64,000 nucleotides of DNA from NCBI GenBank assembly GCA_023418475.1, contig JAEZZO010000050.1, forward strand, positions 36,828 through 100,827. The letters are read 5' to 3'. Positions within the stretch are counted from its first letter, which is position 1, and each line of letters begins with the position of its first letter. This DNA is from Bacillota bacterium (GTDB taxonomy: Bacteria; Bacillota; Clostridia; Lachnospirales; Lachnospiraceae). Positions 45,509-54,417 of this stretch are shown here, one piece after another. Both the position numbers and the translations under genes were made by a program. The notes below the pieces were generated by a model. The model worked only from the letters and a program-made list of their open reading frames with translations, did no database searches and was not told the DNA's origin.

Positions 45509-46270
45509 TTATCTGCGGTTGCTTGATCTTCTTCTCATGGGATATGCAGAAGGATACAGGTTTACTTCCGGTTCCTTTTCCTTGCTGTCGTCCGCAATTT
45601 CTGCCTGTCGAAAACTTAAAAACCAATCGATGCAATACCGATTTTCACTGACCTGCTCCATCCGCTCTGTTGCCAGACCAGAAGTTTCAGGCGCAAGTAG
45701 AAGGATATCCTCCTCCGGTAACCAATCGGCCGGAACTGCAACTCCTTCACTATCCACTTTCTGCAGTGCCATTATCAGACGTTTCATCTCCGGGATATTT
45801 CTACCCACTTCTGCCGGATAGCAGAAAGCAGCCCGGATTTTTCCTTCCGGGTCAATCAGATAAGTACTATTTAAAACTTGCATCTGGTCAATATCCTGGC
45901 CGGGCATAGCATATTTTTTTGATATTTCCAACGAACTGTCAGAAATCAAAGGAAAGGTCACCTCTACATGCTTTGTATCCTTCCACGCAAGCTCTTTTAT
46001 CTTTCTGATCCAGGCAATATGCGAATAGATAGAATCCCCTGATAATCCAATCAATTCCGTATTGATACTTTTAAATTCACTATACATTGATGCCAAAATC
46101 ATCAGTTCTGTCGTACAAACTGCAGTAAAATCTGCCCTATAACAGAATAATACCACCCATTTTCCACTGTAATCCTTCGGGAAAGAAATTTCTCCCTGCG
46201 TTGTAAGAGCTTGGAAAGAAGGTGCTCTCTCTCCGATTATTAGCATTTTATTGTCATTTTCGTCTTCCAT
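45509..46270 (-). CDS. 1-Cys peroxiredoxin, Prx6-like
   Basis: A 253-residue thiol peroxidase. The peroxidatic cysteine is in DFTAVCTTEL (C52) and the arginine region in AFCYPAEVGRNIPEM, both Prx6-type. The usual proline two residues before DFT (PxDFT) is arginine here (YRADFT). A C-terminal extension ends in a basic tail (RRRSSNRR). The start follows GGAGG. It probably detoxifies peroxides; the missing proline may affect the active site. Confidence 0.88.
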   Translation of the reverse strand: MEDENDNKMLIIGERAPSFQALTTQGEISFPKDYSGKWVVLFCYRADFTAVCTTELMILASMYSEFKSINTELIGLSGDSIYSHIAWIRKIKELAWKDTKHVEVTFPLISDSSLEISKKYAMPGQDIDQMQVLNSTYLIDPEGKIRAAFCYPAEVGRNIPEMKRLIMALQKVDSEGVAVPADWLPEEDILLLAPETSGLATERMEQVSENRYCIDWFLSFRQAEIADDSKEKEPEVNLYPSAYPMRRRSSNRR

Positions 46271-46324
46271 AAATGCCTCCATACTATCCTGATATAACCA
46301 AGATATGTCTGGTATGCATAAATG

Positions 46325-46855
46325 CTACCTATTCTTCTTGATGTTATCCCCGGTCAATTCATGATTCATTATCCTGTGGAGACGCTTTATGATAGCAGCT
46401 CCAAGAATACCGATTACCGCTCCTGTTATGACTCCCGCAAGCAGTAAAAACGGAAGATAATAGAGCAGGCTTTCATTTTCCACCACGAAAATGGCAACAA
46501 TAATTTGTCCAATATTATGAAAGATACCTCCAATGATGCTTACTCCTATCATACTGAATAAGTTGCTTTTCAGAAATAGGAGCATCATAAGCCAGCTTAG
46601 CAGCCCACCTGCCAAGCTAAATAACATGGTAGAAAGACTGCCGAATGTAAATCCGACCAAGACCACCCGGATCATTGCAAATAGTAATGCATCCTTCCAT
46701 CCCATTTCATACAGTGCAGTAAGAACAACAAGATTTGCCAAGCCCAGTTTAATTCCCGGTATCGGTACCAGTATTGGAAATAAGGATTCCATATAGCTTA
46801 ATATAAAAGCCAGCGCAATGAGTAAGCCGTATACTGCTATTTTTCTTGGTTTCAT
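46325..46855 (-). CDS. Gx transporter family protein (heptaprenyl diphosphate synthase component I-like)
   Basis: A 177-residue membrane protein with five or six segments. It carries PGIKLGLANLVVLTAL and FSLAGGLLSWLMM, hallmarks of the family annotated as Gx transporter or HepS-related. Its real role is unclear, but in many Clostridia it is found with a NusG-II protein and ApbE-type flavin transferases, as here. The ATG at 46855 follows GGGG. Downstream of the NusG-II gene. Confidence 0.82.
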   Translation of the reverse strand: MKPRKIAVYGLLIALAFILSYMESLFPILVPIPGIKLGLANLVVLTALYEMGWKDALLFAMIRVVLVGFTFGSLSTMLFSLAGGLLSWLMMLLFLKSNLFSMIGVSIIGGIFHNIGQIIVAIFVVENESLLYYLPFLLLAGVITGAVIGILGAAIIKRLHRIMNHELTGDNIKKNR

Positions 46856-46941
46856 ACTACCCCATTTCTGCGCTTTTATGCACATTCTATGTTTGTTTGC
46901 AATGCAGATACAAGCTTGCATTTCATATCATTACATTAGTA

Positions 46942-47379
46942 TTAGTTAGCAATCATATCTACTTTATCTTCTGTATCGCTGATAATTTGAAGTACGACCT
47001 TATTAGGAAGGCATACGATTGTCTGATGATTATATCGAATCGTCTTCTGATGAACACAGAGCTTGTCCGGACAAGAAGCTTCTACCATGTGAACCGCTTG
47101 GTCCTTCACCACAAAGGTATTATAGGCACCGTTCTTTCCCTTCACAGTATATGTTATATCCTTGTTCAGATCCAGTGTATCATATACTTTTCCGTCTACC
47201 GTTATGATCAGCTTACTACCTTCCTTTTTTGTTGCATTTATATAACATAACGCAATCAAACACAGGAACAGGACAGCACCGATTAACAAGAAATCATTTT
47301 TTTTGATTTTAGACACCTCCAAAGCCAACCTATCCGCGTAAAATAAACAAGTACACAAACTTATACCCGTGTCTTTCAC
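46942..47379 (-). CDS. NusG domain II-containing membrane-anchored protein
   Basis: About 145 residues: one membrane segment (FLLIGAVLFLCLIALCYI) followed by a NusG-II fold with VEASCPDKLCVHQKTI, a CxxxxC pair common in these extracytoplasmic proteins, and IVCLPNKVVLQI. The start is uncertain: the open frame begins with GTG at 47379, but GGAGGTG lies about 50 bases downstream, near KIKKND. It pairs with the Gx transporter and faces away from apbE. A redox or flavin-related extracytoplasmic role is inferred. Confidence 0.75.
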   Translation of the reverse strand: MKDTGISLCTCLFYADRLALEVSKIKKNDFLLIGAVLFLCLIALCYINATKKEGSKLIITVDGKVYDTLDLNKDITYTVKGKNGAYNTFVVKDQAVHMVEASCPDKLCVHQKTIRYNHQTIVCLPNKVVLQIISDTEDKVDMIAN

Positions 47380-47884
47380 TTTTTGATGACCTATTCAAAA
47401 AGTGAATAGGCTTTAATAAAGAGTTTGAAAGTGATTTTTCATTCAAACTTATACCATGACGAACGATTGAGGCAAATTATATTCTGTAAGCTACCGGTAA
47501 GCTTTCCATTATTATATACAGCAGTTAATGAATAGTCAAATCACTTTCACGTAACACCCTTACAAAGCTTATGACAATTTATACATAATAATTTGAGATA
47601 CTGTTCACAGGCACTAATTTTGCGTGTAGGAGAATTTCTCTTATTATCAGCTACTTGACAGTAAGCAGATTCTTGCTTAAAATATATAAGATTTATTGCT
47701 TTCGCAGTTATATTCGTTTGAAGAGCTGCTTTTATAGTAAGATTAATTTCAGGAAAATCATCCGACAAGAGGTTCTGTTATATTTACCATGCGGTTTATT
47801 TTTCCAATAGACTTACTTATTTAGAATATTCAATAACTTTCATCACCCTATTATTTATTTAGAATATTCAGAAACGGAGACAAA
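47380..47884. other. Divergent gap between NusG-II and ApbE genes
   Basis: Holds two 16-base direct repeats near the ApbE end. A leftward open frame at 47547-47768 (73 codons) has some protein-like composition but no ribosome binding site or known motif; I do not call it a gene. Confidence 0.4.
47817..47870. promoter_or_regulatory. Twin repeat TTATTTAGAATATTCA upstream of apbE
   Basis: Two identical 16-base copies (47817-47832 and 47855-47870), 38 bases apart. Each contains the palindrome GAATATTC. The second ends eight bases before the ribosome binding site. Likely operator sites of an unknown regulator. Confidence 0.6.
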
Positions 47885-48961
47885 TTGAATACAAAAAGAA
47901 AGATCATTATAAATCGTAAAACAGCACTTATTCTATATCTGCTATCGGCAATCCTTCTTAACACCTTACTGCTTTTTGGCTGCAGCAGGTCAGCTTTCCG
48001 CTCGAATTCCGAGACAAAACACTCCGAATATATTATGAAGTCGGAGTTTCTTCTAAATACCGAGATAACGATTAAACTGTATGATAAACAAGATGAAAAG
48101 ATCTTAGACGGATGCTTTGATTTAATTGCAAAATACGAAAATATTTACTCACGTACCAGAAATACCAGTGAATTGTATGCTTTAAATCATAGAACACTTC
48201 CTAAGGAGGGCAATTCTTATAAGATTTCAGAGGAGCTTGCCGAGCTGTTAAAATCCGGCATTTATTATAGTAAGCTATCGGACGGTGCATTTGATATCAC
48301 GATTGAACCACTGTCTTCTCTATGGGATTTTACATCTGTTAACCCAAAAGTTCCTTTAAAAGATGCATTAACAGCTGCACTTCCCTATGTAAATTACCAA
48401 TACCTCCATTTGGATGCAAATAAAATAAAATTTGATAAAGATAAAGTCGGGATTGATCTCGGAGCAATCGCAAAAGGATATATTGCTGATAAAGTCAAGG
48501 AATTTCTTTTGTCTAAGGGAGTAAAAAGCGCTATGATCAGTCTGGGCGGCAATATTGTTTGTGTCGGTGAAAAACCAGATGGAAAGCCATTTCATGTCGG
48601 TATACAGAAACCATTTGCAGATCGTAATGAGATAATCGGGGTCATTGAAGCGAGAGACCTGTCCGTCGTTTCCTCCGGAATTTATGAACGGTACTTCACA
48701 GTTGACGGCGTATCCTATCATCATATTCTAAATCCCAGAACAGGTTATCCTTATAATAACAACCTGATTTCTGTCACTATCCTTTCCAAACAATCAACAG
48801 ATGGTGACGGCCTTAGTACCTCCTGTTTTGCATTAGGGCTTGATAAAGGACTTAAGTTAGTTGAGAGCCTTCCTGATACCTATGCTATTTTTATCACCTC
48901 TGATTACAAAGTTCATTTTTCCAAAAGGTTTCAGGATGCTTTTCACTATACCCAGGAATAG
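47885..48961 (+). CDS. apbE: FAD:protein FMN transferase (ApbE), lipoprotein
   Basis: A 358-residue flavin transferase that attaches FMN to threonine of redox subunits such as Rnf/Nqr or other flavoproteins. The lipobox is LLFGC (C33). Family blocks are LSDGAFDITIEPLSSLWDF, DLGAIAKGYIADKV, SLGGNIVCVGEKPDG and HHILNPRTGYP. The start is a TTG at 47885 with GGAGA upstream. It is divergent from the NusG-II/Gx genes. The modified partner is not in this window. Confidence 0.92.
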   Translation: MNTKRKIIINRKTALILYLLSAILLNTLLLFGCSRSAFRSNSETKHSEYIMKSEFLLNTEITIKLYDKQDEKILDGCFDLIAKYENIYSRTRNTSELYALNHRTLPKEGNSYKISEELAELLKSGIYYSKLSDGAFDITIEPLSSLWDFTSVNPKVPLKDALTAALPYVNYQYLHLDANKIKFDKDKVGIDLGAIAKGYIADKVKEFLLSKGVKSAMISLGGNIVCVGEKPDGKPFHVGIQKPFADRNEIIGVIEARDLSVVSSGIYERYFTVDGVSYHHILNPRTGYPYNNNLISVTILSKQSTDGDGLSTSCFALGLDKGLKLVESLPDTYAIFITSDYKVHFSKRFQDAFHYTQE

Positions 48962-48985
48962 AAATCCTGCTGTCCTTTCTTGCAT

Positions 48986-49074
48986 ATGAGGGAGCGTATC
49001 CTTTTCTTTTTATCAATCCTGCCATATCTTATTCCGGCAGTTACAAAGCTAAAGAAAGGTGTCCGCTCCCTCAT
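48986..49074. terminator. Long hairpin between apbE and the Mrp gene
   Basis: ATGAGGGAGCG...CGCTCCCTCAT arms enclose about 67 bases with further CTTTCTTT/AAAGAAAG pairing. CGTTTTATG follows. A probable bidirectional terminator. Confidence 0.6.
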
Positions 49075-49109
49075 CGTTTTATGAACATTATTACATATGG
49101 TGTTCTTTG

Positions 49110-49940
49110 TTATTCTATTACGTCTGCCAGCTTATCCAGCCAATCTCCTTCAAAGAGCTCAATCATACCTTTATCGCAAGCGGCTGCCAGCTTCGGATTA
49201 ATTGGAAGTTTTGCATAATTTTGAATGTCGTAATTCTTCGCTACCTCTTCGATTTTGCTTTCTCCAAAAATCTGATATTCGTTATTGCAGTCAGGACAGA
49301 CAAAATAGGACATATTCTCAACAAGCCCAAGAATCGGTATGTTCATCATTTTAGCCATTTTCACTGCCTTGCCAACAATCATTGACACCAGTTCCTGCGG
49401 AGAAGTTACAATAATAATTCCATCTACCGGCAAAGACTGAAAAATTGTAAGCGGAACATCCCCAGTACCCGGAGGCATATCCACAAACATATAATCCACA
49501 TCATTCCAGATAACATCGGACCAGAACTGCTTCACCGTTCCCGCAATCACCGGGCCTCTCCATACAACGGGATCTGTTTCATTTTCCAGTAATAAATTGA
49601 TTGACATAATATCTACACCGGTTTTACTTTGAACCGGAAACAGTCCCATTTCACTACCCTTAGCTTTTTCCTTTATTCCAAATACCTTCGGTATGGATGG
49701 TCCTGTTATATCCGCATCCAGAACTGCAGAGTGGAAACCCCGGCGATTCATAGTTACGGCCAGCAAAGAGGTAACTAACGACTTTCCTACTCCGCCTTTC
49801 CCGCTTACAATTCCAATTACCTTCTTAATCCTGCTTAACTCATGGGGTTGTACGGAAAACTCATTTTTTGCTTCTTTTCTTTCGCCGCAGTCGGAACTGC
49901 AGCTTCCGCAATCACTATTACAGCTGCTCATCTTCATCAT
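49110..49940 (-). CDS. Mrp/NBP35 family iron-sulfur cluster carrier ATPase
   Basis: A 276-residue P-loop ATPase that carries 4Fe-4S clusters. A cysteine-rich N-terminus (CNSDCGSCSSDCG) is followed by the deviant Walker A GKGGVGKS (47-54), DADITGPSIP, DMPPGTGD and the C-terminal FVCPDC cluster pair. Start candidates at 49940, 49937 and 49931 share one GAGG; MSSCNS is a good alternative. It follows a DUF134 gene, a common pairing. Confidence 0.92.
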   Translation of the reverse strand: MMKMSSCNSDCGSCSSDCGERKEAKNEFSVQPHELSRIKKVIGIVSGKGGVGKSLVTSLLAVTMNRRGFHSAVLDADITGPSIPKVFGIKEKAKGSEMGLFPVQSKTGVDIMSINLLLENETDPVVWRGPVIAGTVKQFWSDVIWNDVDYMFVDMPPGTGDVPLTIFQSLPVDGIIIVTSPQELVSMIVGKAVKMAKMMNIPILGLVENMSYFVCPDCNNEYQIFGESKIEEVAKNYDIQNYAKLPINPKLAAACDKGMIELFEGDWLDKLADVIE

Positions 49941-50018
49941 CCTCGTATTAACATTATTTGCAGGAAATATTGTGAAAGGTAATAATCCTGCATTTTATTA
50001 CCAACGCTTTCTTCTGTG

Positions 50019-50384
50019 TCATTGTCCGGTATTCTGCTCAGCTGCTTTTCTTCTGCAGCAGGTTGTCCGGTTACAGCACCTGTCTGTACCTTCACACAGC
50101 ATATATTCCCCGCCTTCAATTCGAAGCTCTGTCTGGTTGATTAATGCCTGTGCCAGTTTCTTTCTCGCTTCATTGTAGATCGCCTGTATCGTAGTTCTCG
50201 CGACCTTCATCTGACCCGCACATTCCTCCTGCGTCAAACCCTCCAGATCAATCAGTCTGATTACCTCATATTCATCAATTGTCATTATTAAATATTTCTC
50301 AACATCCGGTAAAGTATGCAACGGGCCAAACCGAATATTTTCCGGTACCGCACATACCTTTCTCCATTTTTTAGGTCTTGGCAC
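50019..50384 (-). CDS. DUF134 family protein
   Basis: A 121-residue protein reading MPRPKKWRKVCAVPE, FGPLHT and a sigma-70 region 4-like helix-turn-helix (LTQEECAGQMKVARTTIQAIYNEARKKL, residues about 50-78). A cysteine-rich tail (CEGTDRCCNRTTCCRR) follows. A DNA-binding, metal- or cluster-linked role is likely. The start is GTG at 50384 behind GAGGTG. It lies upstream of the Mrp ATPase and is probably co-transcribed. Confidence 0.85.
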   Translation of the reverse strand: MPRPKKWRKVCAVPENIRFGPLHTLPDVEKYLIMTIDEYEVIRLIDLEGLTQEECAGQMKVARTTIQAIYNEARKKLAQALINQTELRIEGGEYMLCEGTDRCCNRTTCCRRKAAEQNTGQ

Positions 50385-50540
50385 TTTATCACCTCGAATT
50401 ACAGCAGAAAATAATGATTTTATTATAACTTATTACTGACATATGTCAATAACATTTTTTTATTTCATTCAGAAATGCATCAAAAAGCTTATCCGCTATA
50501 ACAATCACACACCCTCCGGAATATTATAGTATATAACCTA

Positions 50541-51584
50541 ATGAAAGGAGCTGATATTACGTTTTTACTAAATTTCATAAATCTGAAAACAGTCGCAATA
50601 ACAAGTTTATTTGGCACATTTCAGGCTAGTATACCGGTACTGACCATTGTTGGCTTAATTCTGCTTCTGATTGTTGCCTTGCTATATGCGTTCCGTCTAA
50701 AGAAAAAAAAGAAGCGAGAAATATATGCCCCGGTAACGGATGTCATTGGTAATGAACCGGAACGTATCGAAGAACTTAATCAGGAACTTAAGCCCTTTGG
50801 CTTTGCATATGAAGAATATCAGGATATTTTCTATTCTCTGATGTATCCTTGGCAGCGTGATCTTGGTTATTGCAGGCTTTATGATGAGGCAAGTGCTGCA
50901 TTAAGTATGATTATAGATTGTGAACCGATTACTTTTGAATATAACGGTCGAAAGTGGCTCATAGAATTCTGGAAGGGGCAATATGGAATGAATACCGGCG
51001 GTGAACTTGGTGTTTATTATACCTCCGGACCATCACTTAATATTCCAGGCATCTTTAACGGTACCTTCTACCGTTGTGTGAAAGATGAGGATCGTATTAA
51101 TATGTCTTTCGCTTTACGCAAAAATGGTAATCTTCTATTCACGAGAAGCGCTTATCATTGGTGGCTGACCGGTTTTAAACTAGGTGAGTTTTCAAAGCCA
51201 TCAGAGCTTACTATGGATATTGTATTAGAACTGCTTGATAGACGTATGGCGTACACCTTTATCAACGCACTGATCAAAGCCGGTTATAAGGAAAATGAAT
51301 ATTCTGTCCAGGGAAAGAAGGTTTATATACATTATGATAAGCCTCATACCCAACAGCCGGTTACAAGAACCGCCTTTACTGATTTTATTATGCAAAGAAA
51401 TAATGAAACTTTTTGTAACGCTTATAATTCACTGACTTCAGACTATACCGATACAGTTGATAAACTGGAGGTTGTTCGTAAGGAATCTCCGGATATGTAT
51501 CGTCAGATTTTGTCACTTGGTAAACCAAGAGAAGTATATGAAGCATATGGCAGCATACGCGGACATCTGGATAATAAAAACTGA
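50541..51584 (+). CDS. DUF4474 domain protein
   Basis: A 347-residue protein with one or two N-terminal membrane segments (SIPVLTIVGLILLLIVALLY) followed by a basic stretch. The DUF4474 domain has YSLMYPWQRDLGYCRLYDEA, IDCEPITFEYNGRKWLIEFWKG and QYGMNTGGELGVYYT. The start is unclear: AAAGGAG lies inside the first codons of the open frame from 50541, so translation may begin a few codons later at a rare start. Next to a metallophosphoesterase. Function unknown. Confidence 0.78.
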   Translation: MKGADITFLLNFINLKTVAITSLFGTFQASIPVLTIVGLILLLIVALLYAFRLKKKKKREIYAPVTDVIGNEPERIEELNQELKPFGFAYEEYQDIFYSLMYPWQRDLGYCRLYDEASAALSMIIDCEPITFEYNGRKWLIEFWKGQYGMNTGGELGVYYTSGPSLNIPGIFNGTFYRCVKDEDRINMSFALRKNGNLLFTRSAYHWWLTGFKLGEFSKPSELTMDIVLELLDRRMAYTFINALIKAGYKENEYSVQGKKVYIHYDKPHTQQPVTRTAFTDFIMQRNNETFCNAYNSLTSDYTDTVDKLEVVRKESPDMYRQILSLGKPREVYEAYGSIRGHLDNKN

Positions 51585-51607
51585 TTAATCTGAAGGGGGA
51601 GAGACAT

Positions 51608-52516
51608 TTGTCAGCTTCAACACGTCTATCCAAAGTTTATGCAGCTTCAAAGGCAGTTATTTTTGATGATTATTCCCGCATCGTAATAATGAGTGATTGT
51701 CACAGGGGAAATGGCAGCTGGGGAGATAATTTTTCCAATAATCAGAATGTTTTCTTTGCAGCACTGAAACACTACTATGATAATGGCTATACGTATATAG
51801 AGCTGGGTGACGGCGATGAGTTATGGGAAAACAGGAGTATCTCTGATATCATCAATATCCACAGCGATGCTTTCTGGCTGATGTCATTATTTTATAAGGA
51901 TCACAGATTATTTATGTTATACGGAAATCATGATATCATAAAGGGAGATCCCAAATTCGCCCAGACCAACTGTCATTCTTTCTATTGTGATAGTATTCAT
52001 CAGGAAACTGCCCTCTTCCCCGGAATCAACATAACCGAAGGTCTCATTTTGCAATACAGATATACAAATCATAAATTATTTCTAACACACGGGCATCAGG
52101 CTGATTTTCTAAATGATAATCTCTGGCGGTTATCCCGGTTTCTGGTTCGTTATCTGTGGAGACCACTTGAACTATTAGGAGTAAAGGATCCGACCAGTGC
52201 AGCTAAAAATAACAGAGTAAAAAACTCAATAGAAAAACATTTAACTGACTGGTCCGTAAAAAATCAACATTTATTGATCTGTGGACATACTCACAGACCT
52301 GTATTTCCAAAAGTCGGCGAACCACTTTATTTCAATGATGGAAGCTGTGTACATCCCAGATGTATTACTGCGATTGAAATACGGAACGGGACAATTTCAT
52401 TAGTAAAATGGGCTGTACTGACAAAGCCGGACCGTACCCTGTATGTCGCCCGTGAAGTTTTAGAAGGACCTGTAAATTTGATGGATTATTTTCAATCTGT
52501 ATCTGTTACTACGTAA
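51608..52516 (+). CDS. Metallophosphoesterase
   Basis: A 302-residue calcineurin-like phosphoesterase. Metal-binding motifs are MSDCHRG (D-x-H), LGDGDE, YGNHD, LTHGHQAD and CGHTHRP in the expected order. The start is TTG at 51608 behind GGGGGAGA. It is 23 bases after the DUF4474 gene and is probably co-transcribed. The substrate is unknown. Confidence 0.85.
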   Translation: MSASTRLSKVYAASKAVIFDDYSRIVIMSDCHRGNGSWGDNFSNNQNVFFAALKHYYDNGYTYIELGDGDELWENRSISDIINIHSDAFWLMSLFYKDHRLFMLYGNHDIIKGDPKFAQTNCHSFYCDSIHQETALFPGINITEGLILQYRYTNHKLFLTHGHQADFLNDNLWRLSRFLVRYLWRPLELLGVKDPTSAAKNNRVKNSIEKHLTDWSVKNQHLLICGHTHRPVFPKVGEPLYFNDGSCVHPRCITAIEIRNGTISLVKWAVLTKPDRTLYVAREVLEGPVNLMDYFQSVSVTT

Positions 52517-52530
52517 TACATCACCGTGTA

Positions 52531-52640
52531 AAAAATCACTTGATTTCACTGCTTGTTATTTAACAGCAAGACTATGTGAAACGCGTTAATTGACAGCTTA
52601 ACAGCAGTCTAAACAGCAGATGTTTTATCAAGTGATTTTT
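52531..52640. terminator. Long inverted-repeat element between convergent genes
   Basis: AAAAATCACTTGAT (52531-52544) pairs with ATCAAGTGATTTTT (52627-52640). Inside are three AACAGCA copies and short pairings. It lies between convergent genes and has A/T runs on both ends, so a bidirectional terminator is most likely; a small structured RNA or mobile repeat is possible. Confidence 0.55.
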
Positions 52641-52671
52641 ACGCAGGATACCACTTACAAAGCTATCATGA

Positions 52672-53238
52672 TTACTTTTTCCTGACAGAATATCCAAATT
52701 TGCCCAGCAATTCTCCTAATCCATAGTATTCTCCATGGGAATACACGATCAGTCCCGATTGATTTAAATGGAAGCAGCCATTTTTATCGATAAGCTTCTT
52801 ATCCACTGCAACATTTACCACCTCAGCCAAAAACATGTCATGAGAACCAAGCGGCAAAATATCCTTTACTATACATTCAATATTTACCGGGCTTTCACCG
52901 ATCAAAGGAGCTAAAACCTGTTTTCCTTTCAACTGCGTCAGCTTCATTTTCTCGAACTTATCTACGTCCCTACCGGATTTTACTCCACAATAATCTGCTT
53001 TTCTGACCAGCTCTTTTGTGACAAGGTTAATCACAAATTCTCTGCTGTCTTTCATCAGATGATAGGAATATCGTTCCTTTCGGACCGATATGGAAACCAT
53101 AGCCGGATTGCTGCAGATTGTTCCCGCCCATGCAATGGTAATAATATTGGGATTAACACCGATGGTACCGCAGCTGACCATAACCGCTGGAATTGGGTAA
53201 AGCATATTACCAGGTTTCCAGAATTCTTTCTCTATCAT
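52672..53238 (-). CDS. Flavin reductase-like FMN-binding protein
   Basis: A 188-residue split-barrel flavoprotein of the flavin reductase-like/flavoredoxin family. It carries MLYPIPAVMVSCGT, ITIAWAGTICSNPAMVSISVRKERYSYHLM-type core (residues about 33-62), REFVINLVTK and DYCGVKSGRDVDKF. The start follows GGAGG. It probably reduces flavin or serves in electron transfer. Monocistronic. Confidence 0.88.
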   Translation of the reverse strand: MIEKEFWKPGNMLYPIPAVMVSCGTIGVNPNIITIAWAGTICSNPAMVSISVRKERYSYHLMKDSREFVINLVTKELVRKADYCGVKSGRDVDKFEKMKLTQLKGKQVLAPLIGESPVNIECIVKDILPLGSHDMFLAEVVNVAVDKKLIDKNGCFHLNQSGLIVYSHGEYYGLGELLGKFGYSVRKK

Positions 53239-53688
53239 AATAATCCTCCTGATATTTCACATTATTTACTTAATTTATACTATAGAATAAATCATTCGAT
53301 AATAGTCCAAAACCTACGCAGCTAATACTAAATTCAGCTTCATGATCTTCTGACTGTCGAACGTTTTATATCTTTTGGTTTGACATTCCATCAGTATAGC
53401 ACATTAATTTCATGAAATGAAGATCAGACTAATAATTCAGCCTATTAATTCGTTCTTTCATTACACTTCACAGGCTTGTCAAATTCTATTGCTGTGAAAA
53501 ATAATGATCTTTCATTGTATTTCCCTGTACAGCGACTGTACTCTGTAACATTATTTACCATGATAAAGTTCAAAAGAAAGATTCTACTATAAAAGAAGCC
53601 GATATTAGCGAATAAATAAGCTTTGAATATAGCATAATATATCTAGTTTCACTTATTTTGGGTTAGGATAATCGAAAGGAGAACAACT
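53239..53688. other. Intergenic region before the ferredoxin
   Basis: 450 bases without a convincing gene. Only AT-rich sequence and possible promoter elements near 53620-53645 upstream of the ferredoxin were seen. Confidence 0.4.
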
Positions 53689-53880
53689 ATGAAAGCATCG
53701 GTTGATCAAGATGGCTGTATCAGCTGCGGTTTATGTATTGACGTATGTCCTGAGGTTTTCAGCTATAATGAAAATGATGTGTCTCAGGCAATCAAAGACG
53801 AAATCCCTGAAAAAAATTTAAAACAGGCCGAAGAAGCCCGGGATGGATGTCCGGTCAGTGTAATTGACCTGTCTGAGTAA
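53689..53880 (+). CDS. Small 4Fe-4S ferredoxin
   Basis: A 63-residue single-cluster ferredoxin. Ligands are C10, C13 and C16 in GCISCGLC, with C54 in DGCPVS; C20 follows in DVCPEV. It is a low-potential electron carrier. The start follows GAAAGGAG. Monocistronic. Confidence 0.92.
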   Translation: MKASVDQDGCISCGLCIDVCPEVFSYNENDVSQAIKDEIPEKNLKQAEEARDGCPVSVIDLSE

Positions 53881-53969
53881 TACAAAGAAATTACTTTCCA
53901 ATTTATAGCTTTGTATGCTATATTAATATTATTAGTTGTTTAGTATAACGAAGGGATAGGAAGCTTTTA

Positions 53970-54248
53970 ATGAATTTTATTCACGAAACAAACAAAATTT
54001 ATCTTAATGATGATAATCATCATATGACAGCGGTAGTCACTTTTCCGAAGGTACAGGATAATATGGTAAATATAGACCATACATTTGTTGATGATTCCCT
54101 GCGCGGTCAGGGTATCGCCGGAAAACTCATGGAAGAAACCGTCAGCCAGCTAAGGGAAAACAATCTGAAAGCAAAGCTTACCTGTAGTTATGCTGTAAAA
54201 TGGTTTGATCAACATCCGGAATGCTCGGATGTGTTGATGAATAAGTAA
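53970..54248 (+). CDS. Small GNAT-like N-acetyltransferase (YjdJ/COG2388 type)
   Basis: A 92-residue minimal acetyltransferase with TFVDDSLRGQGIAGKLMEETV (acetyl-CoA loop, about residues 37-57) and a C-terminal YAVKWFDQHPE, the hallmark of this short family. Start ATG behind GGGATAGG. A strong terminator follows at 54277. Confidence 0.85.
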   Translation: MNFIHETNKIYLNDDNHHMTAVVTFPKVQDNMVNIDHTFVDDSLRGQGIAGKLMEETVSQLRENNLKAKLTCSYAVKWFDQHPECSDVLMNK

Positions 54249-54276
54249 GTAGATCTTCGTACTCACTTTGTATAGA

Positions 54277-54320
54277 AATCCCAATAGAATTTAAGATTAA
54301 ATTCTATTGGGATTTTTATT
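54277..54320 (+). terminator. Terminator of the small GNAT gene
   Basis: AATCCCAATAGAATTTA-AGAT-TAAATTCTATTGGGATT followed by TTTATT. 17-base perfect stem. Confidence 0.92.
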
Positions 54321-54383
54321 ATCGTATGCTATAATTATATTTTACATAATAGCATTTTCATAGCTTATTAACTAACATTAACC

Positions 54384-54403
54384 ATGTCTCAAACATGAGA
54401 CAT
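54384..54403. promoter_or_regulatory. Inverted repeat just upstream of larC
   Basis: ATGTCTCA-AACA-TGAGACAT, a perfect 8-base repeat two bases before the larC ribosome binding site AGGTGG. It is either an operator or an RNA hairpin influencing larC translation. Confidence 0.6.
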
Positions 54404-54417
54404 TAGGTGGCACAGAA

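Noticed and set aside
47547..47768. 73-codon leftward frame in the NusG-II/apbE gap
   Set aside because: Begins at a TTG with no ribosome binding site and shows no known motif; kept only as a note.
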